Shown: positions 8,594 to 18,192 of the stretch, one piece after another
Position numbering within the stretch: position 1 is the first letter of the stretch
Layout of the letters: every line of letters starts with the position of its first letter
Origin: Streptococcus macacae NCTC 11558
GTDB lineage: Bacteria > Bacillota > Bacilli > Lactobacillales > Streptococcaceae
Length of the DNA stretch: 64,000 bases
NCBI RefSeq assembly: GCF_000187995.2
Contig: NZ_AEUW02000001.1
Location: 1,240,001 to 1,304,000, forward strand
Direction: 5' to 3'
Translations under genes and position numbers: made by a program
Notes under the pieces: generated by a model
The model's input: only the letters and a program-made list of their open reading frames with translations
Databases searched by the model: none
Told to the model about the DNA's origin: nothing

Positions 8594-9036
8594 CTATAAC
8601 TCTTCTGTCTTATAAAGTGTATAGCCCTCATAGTAATAACTATGGTCTATACCTTTCATATAAATATCACGGCTGTCCACTTGATCGGTCAGTGCCTGCT
8701 GTAAAATATGCTTAATCTCAATAGCTCAAATAGAGCTGCGCTCCATAGCAAGAAGGTAATCTTCCTTATCCACCAAGGACCAGTCAATAACCTGATTAGG
8801 TTCACTTTTTAACAAATGATCTAACCACAAGCGCATACTGCGGCCATTACCCTCACGAAAAGGATGGGCAATGTTCATCTCAACATATTTTTCAATAATC
8901 TCATCAAAGCTTGTTTGCGGCATTTGTCACTATTGGCTAGGGCTTGTTCAAAAAGCTGCTTAGCGCGTTCTTTGCTGATGTTTTCCTCTGCCTGCGCCAA
9001 TTCGAAAGAGAAAATTAAACCTAGTTTATTTTTCAA
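8594..9036 (-). pseudogene. Broken fic gene (Fic/DOC AMPylase-type) inside the hsd operon
   Basis: Pieces of a small Fic protein are recognisable in order. The N-terminus (LKNKLGLIFSFELAQAEENI) starts at a TTG at 9036. After about [13 protein letters not shown] the frame shifts, continuing as [20 protein letters not shown] and the catalytic [10 protein letters not shown] motif. A TGA at 8726-8728 interrupts the C-terminus, which continues to YYYEGYTLYKTEEL and a stop at 8594. Compared with the family, about 55-60 residues between the helix near residue 30 and the DKMPQ region are missing. The gene is therefore inactivated by an internal deletion, a frameshift and a nonsense codon. Confidence 0.8.
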
Positions 9037-9053
9037 TACCCTCTAGCTGCCTC

Positions 9054-10202
9054 CTAGACAAACATTTGCTGCAAGAGAGCCTTCTTGAGAGACTTCAAAT
9101 GCTCCAGCTTACGCCGATGAAGGCTAAGCAAGTCATCCAGCTGACGGAAAAAAGTGCCGATGGCAGATTGCTCATCCATAGTAGGATATAGTAAACCAAC
9201 TTGTTGTAAATCAGAATTCCTAATATGAACAATTGACTTCCCTTGAGCACGTTTTGATAATTCTTTTTGCTGGCTTCCGTTGGAAATTGCTAGCACTAAA
9301 AATACGGGATCAATAGTTTTATTGACGTTTATAATATTTAAATCGCCACCTAGAATAATCCCTTTATTTTCAACAACGGAAGCTCTTGCAATATTTTCAG
9401 AGGTCTCTCCAGATGCTGGAACAATTACCTCTCCTCCTTTACTCAGGACAGATTTTTCTTGTCGCTCAACAAAAGTATCAATTTCTGTAATCACTATTTC
9501 ATACTGAGTGTAGAGTCTACCATATAAAATCACAGGACTTCCATCTTGGATTAAATCATTTTTTGAATAACCATTACCTTTAGAAAAATCCGCCACTTCC
9601 CCCAACTTCCGCTGTTCCCAGGCGTCAGTGAAGCCAGGAAAACGAACCTCTGGAACAACTTCTCCATTTTTCGGAAACATTTTTTGAAGCAAAGATTTCT
9701 TTAAATTTGCCACTGCCTCTAATTTACGCCGATGAAGGCTAAGCAGATCATCCAGCTGACGAAAAAAAGTGCCGATAGCTTCTTGTTCATCTTTATTTGA
9801 AGTGTACCAAACGTCTCTACTTTTTAAAATTGTAAAATGTCGTTTATATCCTTGCGGTTTAGGTTTGTAGCATTCCAATGTTACAAATAAATAATCACCA
9901 TCAAATCCATCTGCACTTAAAATCTTCACTCCATCAGTTGCTACAAAAAACGGTTGCAAGGGATTATACAATGAAACAGTATGATCGCCAAATAATATAA
10001 CTTTATGAAAATCTTTAAATGGTTTTCCGTTCGCATATCCTACTACCGGCTTATCACCTTGTTGAATAATTTTATATTTCCCCTTTTCAGTTGGCTCGGC
10101 TAGATAGTCACGAAACTGATGAGTCTTAAGCACTTTGGCAAACTTATCCTGTTCCCAAGCATCCGTAAATCCAGGAAATCTTAGTTTGGGTACTTTTGCC
10201 AT
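9054..10202 (-). CDS. hsdS: Type I restriction specificity subunit HsdS
   Basis: The 382-residue protein determines the target sequence of the type I system. It has two target recognition domains, each introduced by RFPGFTDAWEQ (near residues 8 and 187) and each followed by a near-identical coiled-coil spacer, AIGTFFRQLDDLLSLHRRKL (near residues 142 and 345). This gives the usual pseudo-twofold layout. It follows hsdR by about 108 bases and has a GGGGG ribosome site. The repeated segments at DNA level could support domain exchange, but no spare hsdS copy of the same family is seen in the window. Confidence 0.93.
   Translation of the reverse strand: MAKVPKLRFPGFTDAWEQDKFAKVLKTHQFRDYLAEPTEKGKYKIIQQGDKPVVGYANGKPFKDFHKVILFGDHTVSLYNPLQPFFVATDGVKILSADGFDGDYLFVTLECYKPKPQGYKRHFTILKSRDVWYTSNKDEQEAIGTFFRQLDDLLSLHRRKLEAVANLKKSLLQKMFPKNGEVVPEVRFPGFTDAWEQRKLGEVADFSKGNGYSKNDLIQDGSPVILYGRLYTQYEIVITEIDTFVERQEKSVLSKGGEVIVPASGETSENIARASVVENKGIILGGDLNIINVNKTIDPVFLVLAISNGSQQKELSKRAQGKSIVHIRNSDLQQVGLLYPTMDEQSAIGTFFRQLDDLLSLHRRKLEHLKSLKKALLQQMFV
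9109..9776. repeat. Direct repeats within hsdS
   Basis: The 53-base segment 9109-9161 recurs at 9724-9776 with three mismatches. Both copies encode the conserved spacer helix of HsdS. The high DNA identity over this length suggests recent duplication or gene conversion between the two halves. Confidence 0.8.
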
Positions 10203-10310
10203 TTAAATACCCCCAAAATTTTAGCTCTTTTAATCATCATTTACTGTTTTTCTCCTTGCTCTATTATCTTTTTAATTATAGCACACTGACACTGATTTTC
10301 AGCAAAGAAC

Positions 10311-13300
10311 TCACTCTTCCCTGACCAAGGCATCAGCCAGTTCATAGATAGCTGCTCGAAGTTTATTGCGATATTTTACTTTCGACAGAAGTTTAATATC
10401 TGCATCTTGTGCCATGATTTGATAGGTCTTAACAGCCTCTTTTTGCCAATTGCTAATGGCGTTTGCATCATTGAGGTCTTGTTTCCCATAAGTATGTTGA
10501 GCTAAGATTTCTTTAAAAACGGCATTATTCACAACATCAGTCAGCCCCCATTTATAGCGAAACTCTAAAATTGTTTGATCAATATTAAGCGCATTCGCTT
10601 CTTCAATAACAGCCTTGCTGTCATCCAAATCATAAGGATACTTGAGTTTACTATTTTTATCTGGGTAAAGTTTCTTAATAATAGCTGATGCAGCATTTTT
10701 GATTTGTTTGGCATGCAAACGATCATCTAAACCATCTGCAAATTGGACAATTTTATCTTGTGTTTCTTGTGCTTCGTCCATTTGTTGATCATGCACTTGC
10801 CGAAGAAGCGTGGCAATGAGCTCGGTTAGATAGTCATAGTTGATACGAACATCCTTGATATGGCTCATACGAAGATCCAGCTGATAAACTGGGATTTCTT
10901 TATCTGCAGCCAATTTAGCTTTCAGTTGATTGGCTAAGACAGTTGTCAGCATGACTTCTTCTTCTGAGCTGATTCCTAGTTTTTCCAAGACCTTATCTGG
11001 TTCTGAATAGTCAAATCCCTCACCATCTTCTGGCTGATACTGTTTAATCTTAGCCATGCCAGCATTATAAGATCTCAGCAATCCATACATCTCTTCACAC
11101 TTTTTCTCTGATGCTGGAATTTCATTGAAATCTTCTGTCATTTCACGCAGCTGGTCAATAACCTCCTTGACCTCTGTCAAGGTTGAATTAAAATCTTTGG
11201 CTGTAAGCCCGTCTTCTTGATTGCGTCTCTTACGCTCTTCATCACTTAGATCAGCAGACTTTTCATCCGCATAAATGGCTAAGGCCTCGTTCATGAGTCG
11301 TTCATTTTGTGCTGGCCAACGATAATTGACAATACGTCCCCAAGGTTTGGATTCCATATCAGCGACACGATTAGTACGTGAATAAGCTTGAATTAAACTA
11401 GCGTTTTTCAGGGTGCGGTCAACATAGAGAGTATTTAATTCTGGTGCATTAAAACCTGTTAAGAGCTGATCTACCACGATGACAATATCAAGATATTTTC
11501 CATCATCTGCTGTCTTTTTTAAGCGATCAACAACATCATCTGTATACTCTGACACATCACTCATGCCGAACTGCGTCCCAAATTCATCGTTGTAAGCTGA
11601 GATAGCACGGTGAAGGCCTTTATTGCTCTTTAGACTATGATCGCTATGATTGGTACTGTCTGCAAAAGTAACAGCGACACTCAAGCAGTTATCTGCTTGG
11701 CCCTGTTTTTTAAGTTCCTCATTTTTCTTCTGAAAGGCATCAAAATACATCATTGCCATCGGAGTGCTGGCCTTGCCGCCGCCAACATGTGTCGTCAAGA
11801 GAGCATTATATTTTCCATTATTAGAGCGATTTTTCCAGTTTTTAAAGACATCTTCTACTACTAATTGAATATGGTCTTGATTTTCATCATAAAAACTAGG
11901 TTGTACAGCATCATCCATATCCTCTGGACTTAGATTAGCAATCTTTTCACCAATCTTTTCTTCAGACCAATCGGGATGTTGAGCACGATAAAAGGCTGGA
12001 AGGTATTTCTCTTTCATAGCCTCCTGGTCAATTGTTGTTTCAAAATCAACCTTAAATCCTAAAACATTACGATCACGAATGGCATCACGAATGGTATAAG
12101 AATGAAGACAAGGACCAAACACTTCCTGCGTATAAGTGCCTTTTGTCGTATCTTCGACCATGGGAGTTCCTGTATAGCCAATCCAGGCAGCTCTTTTAAA
12201 GGCATTTTGGATAGCAACAAAACTATTCCCATTTGTAGAGCGATGCGCTTCATCTACAATAAAAACAATATTCTTATCAGGTGATTTGAAAGAGCGGCGT
12301 TTAACCAAGGTATCCATTTTTTGGATAGAGGTAACAATAATACTGCTTGATTTATCTTTAAGGCGACGCCCCAAAGCTGTTGTATTTTTAGTATCGTGAA
12401 TACTGCCAAGAGCTGAGCCGCTTTCAATACTATCCGCTATATGTTCTGGATCGTAAGCCCGATATTCATCTCGCGTTTGATTGGTCAGATTCACACGATC
12501 AACCAAGAAGACGACCTTATCTACGTTAGGCAAGCGCGAAGCCAGCCAAGCTGTTTTAAAACTAGTGATGGTTTTTCCTGAACCTGTGGTATGCCAAATA
12601 TAACCTAATTTATTAGTTCCAAGTTCAAAATCTGTATGCTTCAAGGCCTCAATAACCTTGCGAGTGGCCTCAACTTGATAAGGACGCATGACTTTAAGCA
12701 TCTCTTTTGTCTTGGTTCCGTCCAAAATCATAAATGACGTTGCCATTTGGTGTGCCATAGGGATAGAGAGAAAGCGCTGAGCAAACTCCTTCCATTGTCT
12801 AACAGTGCGATAGCGGCTAACGCCTTTGCTATCCTCTTCTTTGACTTGCCAATTAAAAGCAAAATCTTTATTGAAGCGCTCAGAAGGTGTATTCGCCATA
12901 TATTTTACATTATTGGGAGTAATCCCTACTAAGATCTGAAGAGTTGAAAAAATATCGCCATACTGCTTTTCATCAATGTATTCTTTCATTTGGTTGAGAG
13001 CTGCATTTACATCAATGGTATCTTTCTTCTCTTCAATTTGAACAATAGGAAGTCCATTAATCAAAAGTGTTGTATCAAAGCGACGGTCTATTTTACCAGT
13101 AACAATAGCGGGACGTTTAATTTGATTGACTACTTGGTAAATCGTATCATCAGCAGCAACCGCATCCTGTTTAAAAACAGTTAAATAGACATGCTTCCCA
13201 TCATCCAAATCAATCTCAATTTGGGATGTCCCATTCATACCATAAAGAAATTGCCCAGCTTGATAAGGCGTATGCAGATTTGAAATAATCTTCTTCACCT

Positions 13301-13535
13301 GTGCAAATTCTGTTGCAGTCATGGAGCGATGTTCTAAGGCTGACTGATTATGCTGCTCCAAAATCTCTTTAAAGTTCTGCCACAGAGCATCTGTCGTACG
13401 AATATCAGGACGATACTCCCACATTCTCTGTTGTGGCAAAAAATCAATCAGCTCTTCTGCCACATCATTTTCCCCCAGAACACGCCCTGTCGATAGATAT
13501 TCAATCAATTCTTTTTCAAAAACCAATTCACGCAT
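10311..13535 (-). CDS. hsdR: Type I restriction enzyme R subunit HsdR
   Basis: This 1074-residue motor and nuclease subunit cleaves unmodified DNA after ATP-driven translocation. The N-terminal nuclease domain has the IVQIEEKK motif (Glu-x-Lys type, residues 164-171). The superfamily 2 helicase part shows Walker A HTTGSGKT (315-322) and the DEAH box VDEAH (427-431), with later motifs such as TGFNAPELNTLYVD. The length fits the family and no frame break is seen. A GGGAG site precedes the ATG. It is the first gene of the hsdR-hsdS-hsdM unit. Confidence 0.95.
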   Translation of the reverse strand: MRELVFEKELIEYLSTGRVLGENDVAEELIDFLPQQRMWEYRPDIRTTDALWQNFKEILEQHNQSALEHRSMTATEFAQVKKIISNLHTPYQAGQFLYGMNGTSQIEIDLDDGKHVYLTVFKQDAVAADDTIYQVVNQIKRPAIVTGKIDRRFDTTLLINGLPIVQIEEKKDTIDVNAALNQMKEYIDEKQYGDIFSTLQILVGITPNNVKYMANTPSERFNKDFAFNWQVKEEDSKGVSRYRTVRQWKEFAQRFLSIPMAHQMATSFMILDGTKTKEMLKVMRPYQVEATRKVIEALKHTDFELGTNKLGYIWHTTGSGKTITSFKTAWLASRLPNVDKVVFLVDRVNLTNQTRDEYRAYDPEHIADSIESGSALGSIHDTKNTTALGRRLKDKSSSIIVTSIQKMDTLVKRRSFKSPDKNIVFIVDEAHRSTNGNSFVAIQNAFKRAAWIGYTGTPMVEDTTKGTYTQEVFGPCLHSYTIRDAIRDRNVLGFKVDFETTIDQEAMKEKYLPAFYRAQHPDWSEEKIGEKIANLSPEDMDDAVQPSFYDENQDHIQLVVEDVFKNWKNRSNNGKYNALLTTHVGGGKASTPMAMMYFDAFQKKNEELKKQGQADNCLSVAVTFADSTNHSDHSLKSNKGLHRAISAYNDEFGTQFGMSDVSEYTDDVVDRLKKTADDGKYLDIVIVVDQLLTGFNAPELNTLYVDRTLKNASLIQAYSRTNRVADMESKPWGRIVNYRWPAQNERLMNEALAIYADEKSADLSDEERKRRNQEDGLTAKDFNSTLTEVKEVIDQLREMTEDFNEIPASEKKCEEMYGLLRSYNAGMAKIKQYQPEDGEGFDYSEPDKVLEKLGISSEEEVMLTTVLANQLKAKLAADKEIPVYQLDLRMSHIKDVRINYDYLTELIATLLRQVHDQQMDEAQETQDKIVQFADGLDDRLHAKQIKNAASAIIKKLYPDKNSKLKYPYDLDDSKAVIEEANALNIDQTILEFRYKWGLTDVVNNAVFKEILAQHTYGKQDLNDANAISNWQKEAVKTYQIMAQDADIKLLSKVKYRNKLRAAIYELADALVREE

Positions 13536-13677
13536 ATCGGTCTCCCATCTTTTTATTTCTATAACTTATTGACTTCACTTCGCAATTTATTTTTAGTCCA
13601 ACTCCTGCTATTTCTATGCAGCAGAAAAACCGAAAATTTTAATCATTCATGATGTCATTTAAATTTTCCTTATGCAT

Positions 13678-13703
13678 AAAAAAACCGCCAACAACGTTGA
13701 CGG
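13678..13703 (-). terminator. Strong terminator of the structured RNA / nuclease unit
   Basis: On the minus strand CCGTCAAC-GTT-GTTGGCGG forms an 8-bp stem (one G-U pair) and is followed by seven T residues (13678-13684). Confidence 0.9.
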
Positions 13704-13800
13704 CCAAGAATTAATTTAGGAAGACGGCTGGTCGGCGTACCCAGCATCTCAGATACCTTCTCAGGTGCGGCAGGAACCTTTTCTGCCCTCGACTTCCCTT
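13704..13800 (-). ncRNA. Structured RNA element of unknown class
   Basis: Read on the minus strand, the arms GGAAGTCG (13790-13797) and CGTCTTCC (13719-13726) can close a multi-branched fold with one U-U mismatch. Inside are GGCAG-(9 nt)-CTGCC, ACCT-GAGA-AGGT, and GCTGG-(9 nt)-CCAGC, the last directly abutting the closing stem. A strong terminator follows about 15 bases later. It lies directly after the nuclease gene and about 140 bases before hsdR. It matches no riboswitch or sRNA class I can recall. It may be a 3' UTR, a processed RNA, or a leader of hsdR. Confidence 0.5.
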
Positions 13801-13815
13801 TCTACTCTCATTCTA

Positions 13816-14199
13816 CTATTCTTTGAATAACCTGTCAACTTTTTTCAATCGTCCACTATATAAACGTTGTTTTACTTTATACTCACTAACAGTATACATG
13901 GTTGGAATATAATAACAATCATTTTTTCTATCAACCTTTAAGGCTAATAAAATATTAGTATCATACCGTTTAATCAACTCCATACTTTCAGTCTTTTCCT
14001 TTGGATTAATGCCTACATAATCTGGCTTTGAAATAATTTCAGCAATCTTATCAAAATAAATGAGAACATCCTTATGGTTTTGTTTTACCAAATGTTTTTT
14101 CAATCCCTCTTCAAAGACTGCTACATCTGTGATAGAGCTGTCTAGGCCAACTAATTCTTTGAAGTAAGGTAAAATCTTACCAATAATTTTATATTTCAT
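13816..14199 (-). CDS. Small BECR-like (PBECR-type) nuclease candidate
   Basis: The 127-residue protein has a C-terminal domain with IIYF/ISKPDYVGINP, then SMELIKRYDTNILLALKV, YYIPTMYTVSEYKVKQRL and SGRLKK. From memory this resembles the phage-barnase-EndoU-colicin-RelE-like (PBECR) nuclease domains. That would make it an RNase, toxin-like or phage-related, but I cannot verify this without a profile search. Its ATG overlaps the stop of the HsdS-like gene by 11 bases and has its own AAAGGG site, so the two are translationally coupled. Confidence 0.55.
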   Translation of the reverse strand: MKYKIIGKILPYFKELVGLDSSITDVAVFEEGLKKHLVKQNHKDVLIYFDKIAEIISKPDYVGINPKEKTESMELIKRYDTNILLALKVDRKNDCYYIPTMYTVSEYKVKQRLYSGRLKKVDRLFKE

Positions 14200-14758
14200 C
14201 TATAATCCCTTTCAACTTCTCCATCATCAGCAAATGTTCTTGACCTAATTTTCTCTTTTTAAGACTTTCCAGTCGCAGCTGATTAAGATAAAGCGAACCA
14301 AGCAATTCCTGTTTTTCAAAGTTGGGAAGCGGTGGTAATACAACTTCTTTCAAAACACTTATGGTTACTTTCCGCACTAAGCTTCCTTGTAAATTAAGCT
14401 CTATTTGTTTTTTTACTTTTCTACTTTCATTCAACAGATATAGGAGGTATTTCTTTGATATACTTTCCTGAGGCTCTATTTTGACAAAGTTTTGCGTAAA
14501 TAAATAGTGATCGTGTTCTTTTGAAACAAGAGCCCCTTGCCCTGAAATCATACTATAAACTAAATCGCCTTCTGACAACAGCAAAACATTATCAAGTGTC
14601 CGAATTAGCTTATTATTTATTTTTTGATCGGTATTACTATATAGATCTGCTTCCAAATGCTCTTGGGAATAAAAATGATAGATAGGAGCTGATTTCTCTA
14701 AGGATTTTTTTATTCTTGTTTGAGGATTGCCTGCTTGCAAAGTTGTATGTTTTTTCAT
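14189..14758 (-). CDS. Single-TRD HsdS-like protein
   Basis: The 189-residue protein looks like half of a type I specificity subunit. The region about 55-135 has TRD features (GDLVYSMISGQGALVSKEHD and NLQGSLVRKVTISVLKEVVL). It ends in PPLPNFEKQELLGSLYLNQL and a coiled-coil tail. It is much shorter than the 382-residue HsdS nearby and is not obviously derived from it. No dedicated methyltransferase is next to it. Because it overlaps the nuclease gene, it may guide or neutralise that protein rather than serve the hsd system. This is inference. Confidence 0.65.
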   Translation of the reverse strand: MKKHTTLQAGNPQTRIKKSLEKSAPIYHFYSQEHLEADLYSNTDQKINNKLIRTLDNVLLLSEGDLVYSMISGQGALVSKEHDHYLFTQNFVKIEPQESISKKYLLYLLNESRKVKKQIELNLQGSLVRKVTISVLKEVVLPPLPNFEKQELLGSLYLNQLRLESLKKRKLGQEHLLMMEKLKGIIDEI

Positions 14759-14811
14759 TTTGTAATTTCCCTGTTTTTACCATATAGATTGATTGTAATA
14801 TAAGATAAAAG

Positions 14812-14841
14812 AAAAAGCAAGCAAAATCTGCTTGCTTTTTT
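14812..14841. terminator. Bidirectional terminator after gatB
   Basis: The stem GCAAGCA/TGCTTGC (14817-14823 and 14829-14835) is flanked by A5 and T6, so it can end gatCAB transcription on the minus strand. Confidence 0.85.
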
Positions 14842-14864
14842 GTAAAAAGTAAATAATTACATTT

Positions 14865-16304
14865 TTAATCAGTTAATTTAGCCAATTCCTCATTAAGCAA
14901 TTTTTGAGCAACTTGCGGATTGGCTTGGCCTTTGGTGGCTTTCATGATTTGGCCAACCAGAGACTTGGCTGCATTTTTGTTGCCGCCTTTGTAGTCATTA
15001 AGCGCTTTTTCATTGTTGGCAAAGACTTCTTGGATGATTGGCAGGAGCTGTGCTGGATCAGAAATCTGAATGAGACCTGCTGATTTGACATATTCTTTAG
15101 CAGAGCCGCCATTTTTGGCCAAATGAAGGAAAACTTTCTTAGCTATTTTAGAAGAAATAGTGCCATCTGCTACTAATTGAAGCATTTCTGTCAAGTTTTC
15201 CGGTGTTAAGCCAATTTGGTCAATCGTTTGATTTTCAGCATTGAGATATTGTGCTACATCTCCTTGCAGCCAATTGGAAACGGTCTTAGCATCTGCCCCT
15301 TGTGCAAGAGCTGCTTCAAAGAAATCTGAAACAGCTTTTGAGCTGGTCAGCTGGGCAGCATCATAAGCTGATAGACCCAAGTCATTGACATACTTAGTCC
15401 GGCGTTCTTTTGGAAAGGCTGGCAGGCTTGAGCGAACCCGCTCAATCCAATCATCTTCAATTTCAAAGATTGGCAGGTCTGGTTCTGGGAAATAACGGTA
15501 ATCTGCTGATCCTTCCTTGACACGCATTAGCAGTGTTTCGCCCGTTGCTTCATCATAACGGCGTGTTTCCTGCTGAATTTGACCGCCAGATCGAAGCACT
15601 TCTGCCTGGCGTTTTTCTTCATAGGCTAAACCGCGGCGAACAAAGTTGAAGGAGTTCAAATTTTTTAGCTCGGTCTTAACGCCAAATTCTTCCTGTCCAT
15701 AAGGCCGGATAGAAATGTTGGCATCCACGCGCATAGAGCCCTCTTCCATCTTGACATCTGAAATACCTGTGTATTGGATAATTTCTTTAAGGGCTGTTAA
15801 ATAAGCATAAGCTTCCTCTGGTGAGCGCATATCAGCTTCTGATACAATTTCGATCAAGGGCACCCCTTGACGGTTGAGGTCTACATAAGAATAGCCATCA
15901 GCACCGTGTGTGTTCTTCCCAGCATCTTCTTCCAAATGTGCCCGCTCAATGCGGATTTTCTTGGTGCTGCCGTCTTCTAATTCAATTTCAATCCAGCCAT
16001 TGTAGCCGATAGGTTCATCAAATTGTGAAATTTGATAGGCCTTTGGATTATCAGGATAGAAATAGTTTTTGCGGTCAAAATGCATGCGCTGATGAATATC
16101 CATATTAAGAGCAAGTGCAGCCTTGATTCCATAATCAATAACCCCTTTATTCATGACAGGCAAAACACCGGGGAAAGACCAGTCAACGATATTAGTATTA
16201 GCATTTGGATCTTCTCCAAAATGTGCTGGTGCAGGTGAGAAAATTTTAGAATTTGTTTTTAATTCAACGTGGACTTCTAATCCGATGATCGTTTCAAAAT
16301 TCAT
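14865..16304 (-). CDS. gatB: Asp/Glu-tRNA amidotransferase subunit B
   Basis: GatB activates the side-chain carboxylate of Asp-tRNA(Asn) or Glu-tRNA(Gln) with ATP and presents it for amidation in the GatCAB complex. The 479-residue length is standard. The family signature near the N-terminus ([13 protein letters not shown], then the FSPAPAHFG and PGVLPVMN stretches) and the C-terminal YqeY-like helical domain that binds tRNA are present. Start and gatA stop overlap by one base (TAATG), so the genes are co-translated. Confidence 0.97.
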   Translation of the reverse strand: MNFETIIGLEVHVELKTNSKIFSPAPAHFGEDPNANTNIVDWSFPGVLPVMNKGVIDYGIKAALALNMDIHQRMHFDRKNYFYPDNPKAYQISQFDEPIGYNGWIEIELEDGSTKKIRIERAHLEEDAGKNTHGADGYSYVDLNRQGVPLIEIVSEADMRSPEEAYAYLTALKEIIQYTGISDVKMEEGSMRVDANISIRPYGQEEFGVKTELKNLNSFNFVRRGLAYEEKRQAEVLRSGGQIQQETRRYDEATGETLLMRVKEGSADYRYFPEPDLPIFEIEDDWIERVRSSLPAFPKERRTKYVNDLGLSAYDAAQLTSSKAVSDFFEAALAQGADAKTVSNWLQGDVAQYLNAENQTIDQIGLTPENLTEMLQLVADGTISSKIAKKVFLHLAKNGGSAKEYVKSAGLIQISDPAQLLPIIQEVFANNEKALNDYKGGNKNAAKSLVGQIMKATKGQANPQVAQKLLNEELAKLTD

Positions 16305-17770
16305 TAGTGGCCACCTCCAAAAATAACTGGCTGCTGTTTATGATAATCTGTACTTGCTTCAAAAGCTCCTGCTGCTTGATAGATGGTTTGTTCAGCAAAA
16401 GGTTTGCCAATCAGCTGCATACCAACAGGCAAGCCTTCCACAAAACCAGCAGGTATAGAAATTCCTGGCAGACCAGCTAAATTGACAGGAATGGTCAGGA
16501 GGTCAGCTAAATACATAGCGACAGGATCGTGATGCTGAGAATCCAAATCATAGGCAACGGTTGGAGCTGTTGGCCCTAAGATTAAATCATAGTCAGCGAA
16601 GACTTTCTTGAAGTCTTCCACGATAAGGGTCCGCACTTGGCCCGCTTTTTTGAAATAAGCATCGTAATAACCTGATGAAAGGCTGAAAGTCCCTAGCATG
16701 ATCCGACGTTTCACTTCTTCACCAAAACCTTCACTGCGGGTATTTACATAGACATCTTCAAGATTTTCATAATCTTCAGTGCGATAGCCATAGCGAATCC
16801 CATCAAAACGCTGCAAGTTTGAAGACGCTTCTGATGAAGCAACAATATAGTAAACGGCAACGCCGTATTTACTGTGCGGCAGACTGACTTCCTCAACAAT
16901 AGCCCCTAAACTTTCAAAATGCTTAGCAGCTTTTAAAATGGTTTCTTTAACCTTTTCATCAATACCTTGGCCCATGTATTCCTTAGGAAGGGCAATCTTC
17001 ATTCCCTTGATATCTTTACCAATAAACTGGGTGAAGTCTGGCACTTCTTCTTGTGAAGAGGTTGAGTCCTTCTTATCATTTCCCGAAATAACATTGAGCA
17101 ATTGCGCATTTTCTTTAACCGTTTGTGAAAAAGGCCCGATTTGATCCAAGGAAGAACCAAAAGCAATCAGCCCAAAACGTGATACACGGCCGTAAGTTGG
17201 CTTGATACCAACAATTCCATTGAAGGCAGCTGGCTGACGAATAGAACCGCCCGTATCAGAACCAAGTGACAGACGCACCTGACCTGCAGCAACTGCTGTC
17301 GCAGAACCGCCTGAGGAACCTCCGGCAACCTTTCCTTGATCCCAGGCATTTTTAGTCAGCTTGAAATAGGAATTTTCGGTAGATCCCCCCATGGCAAATT
17401 CATCCATATTAGTTTTACCTACGATAATCATATCTTTACCATAGAGTTTTTCAACAGAAGTGGCATCAAAAATGGGCTTATAGTTGTAAAGCATTTTTGA
17501 TGCAGCTGTTGTTAAAATATCTTTTGTCGAAATATTATCTTTAACAGCCAAAGGGATACCAGACATAACATTGTCTGCATCAATGCCTTTTTGGTCAATG
17601 GCAGCAGCCTGTGCTAAGGCTTCTTCTTCTGTTACAGTAATAAAAGAACCGACTGTTTCTTCACGTTCTTTAATATCCTCTAAGGTCGCTTTGGTCAATT
17701 CAACCGCTGAAATATCTTTCTTAACAAGAAGATCATGCAAGTCATCAATCGTTTGATCATTAAAAGTCAT
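16304..17770 (-). CDS. gatA: Asp/Glu-tRNA amidotransferase subunit A
   Basis: GatA is the glutaminase/amidase subunit that supplies ammonia from glutamine to GatB. The amidase signature is present: the catalytic Lys in PLAVKDNIS (near residue 78) and the Ser-rich motif [14 protein letters not shown] (near residue 150) with the cis-Ser/Ser pair. The length of 488 residues is usual. One-base overlaps with both gatC and gatB (TAATG) give a tightly coupled gatCAB block. Confidence 0.97.
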   Translation of the reverse strand: MTFNDQTIDDLHDLLVKKDISAVELTKATLEDIKEREETVGSFITVTEEEALAQAAAIDQKGIDADNVMSGIPLAVKDNISTKDILTTAASKMLYNYKPIFDATSVEKLYGKDMIIVGKTNMDEFAMGGSTENSYFKLTKNAWDQGKVAGGSSGGSATAVAAGQVRLSLGSDTGGSIRQPAAFNGIVGIKPTYGRVSRFGLIAFGSSLDQIGPFSQTVKENAQLLNVISGNDKKDSTSSQEEVPDFTQFIGKDIKGMKIALPKEYMGQGIDEKVKETILKAAKHFESLGAIVEEVSLPHSKYGVAVYYIVASSEASSNLQRFDGIRYGYRTEDYENLEDVYVNTRSEGFGEEVKRRIMLGTFSLSSGYYDAYFKKAGQVRTLIVEDFKKVFADYDLILGPTAPTVAYDLDSQHHDPVAMYLADLLTIPVNLAGLPGISIPAGFVEGLPVGMQLIGKPFAEQTIYQAAGAFEASTDYHKQQPVIFGGGH

Positions 17771-18072
17771 TAGGCATCTCCTCCTTCATCAATGATAGCT
17801 GGCACTTTAATCAAACCGTCTTCATGCTCTGGGACATTTTTAAAAAGCTGTTTGCGATCCCAGCCAGGTACAGAGACATCTTCTCGCATATAGTTAAGAT
17901 TGTCTGCTACATTTGATGTAAAAGGCAGGCCTTGCGTATCAACTTCATTTAGTAATTCTACCATGTCAACAATCTTGGTCAAAGTTGTTGCAAACTCTTT
18001 CGTTTCATCATCTGAGAATTTTAACTTAGAGAGGTTAGCCACATGGCGAACTTCTGCTTCAGAAATTTTCAT
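17770..18072 (-). CDS. gatC: Asp/Glu-tRNA amidotransferase subunit C
   Basis: GatC is the small stabilising subunit that wraps around GatA and GatB. The 100-residue form starting [17 protein letters not shown] at 18072 matches the family and has an AAGGAG site. An earlier in-frame Met adds 18 residues without a ribosome site and is rejected. The C-terminal LRED and PxF-like contact elements ([10 protein letters not shown]) are visible. It leads gatCAB and lies 120 bases after aspS on the same strand. Confidence 0.96.
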   Translation of the reverse strand: MKISEAEVRHVANLSKLKFSDDETKEFATTLTKIVDMVELLNEVDTQGLPFTSNVADNLNYMREDVSVPGWDRKQLFKNVPEHEDGLIKVPAIIDEGGDA

Positions 18073-18192
18073 TCTTATCTCCTTATTTTCTAGCCAATCA
18101 CTGCTGTTTTCAAGCAATAAAGCCAAGCAGCTCTATCACCAAAACAAAATCTATTGATAGTTACCGTTTTATTTTATCACAAATTCAGCTGC

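Noticed and set aside
13704..13800. Possible TPP riboswitch because of CTGAGA segments
   Set aside because: The rest of the thiamine-box consensus and a thiamine gene are missing; left as an unassigned RNA.
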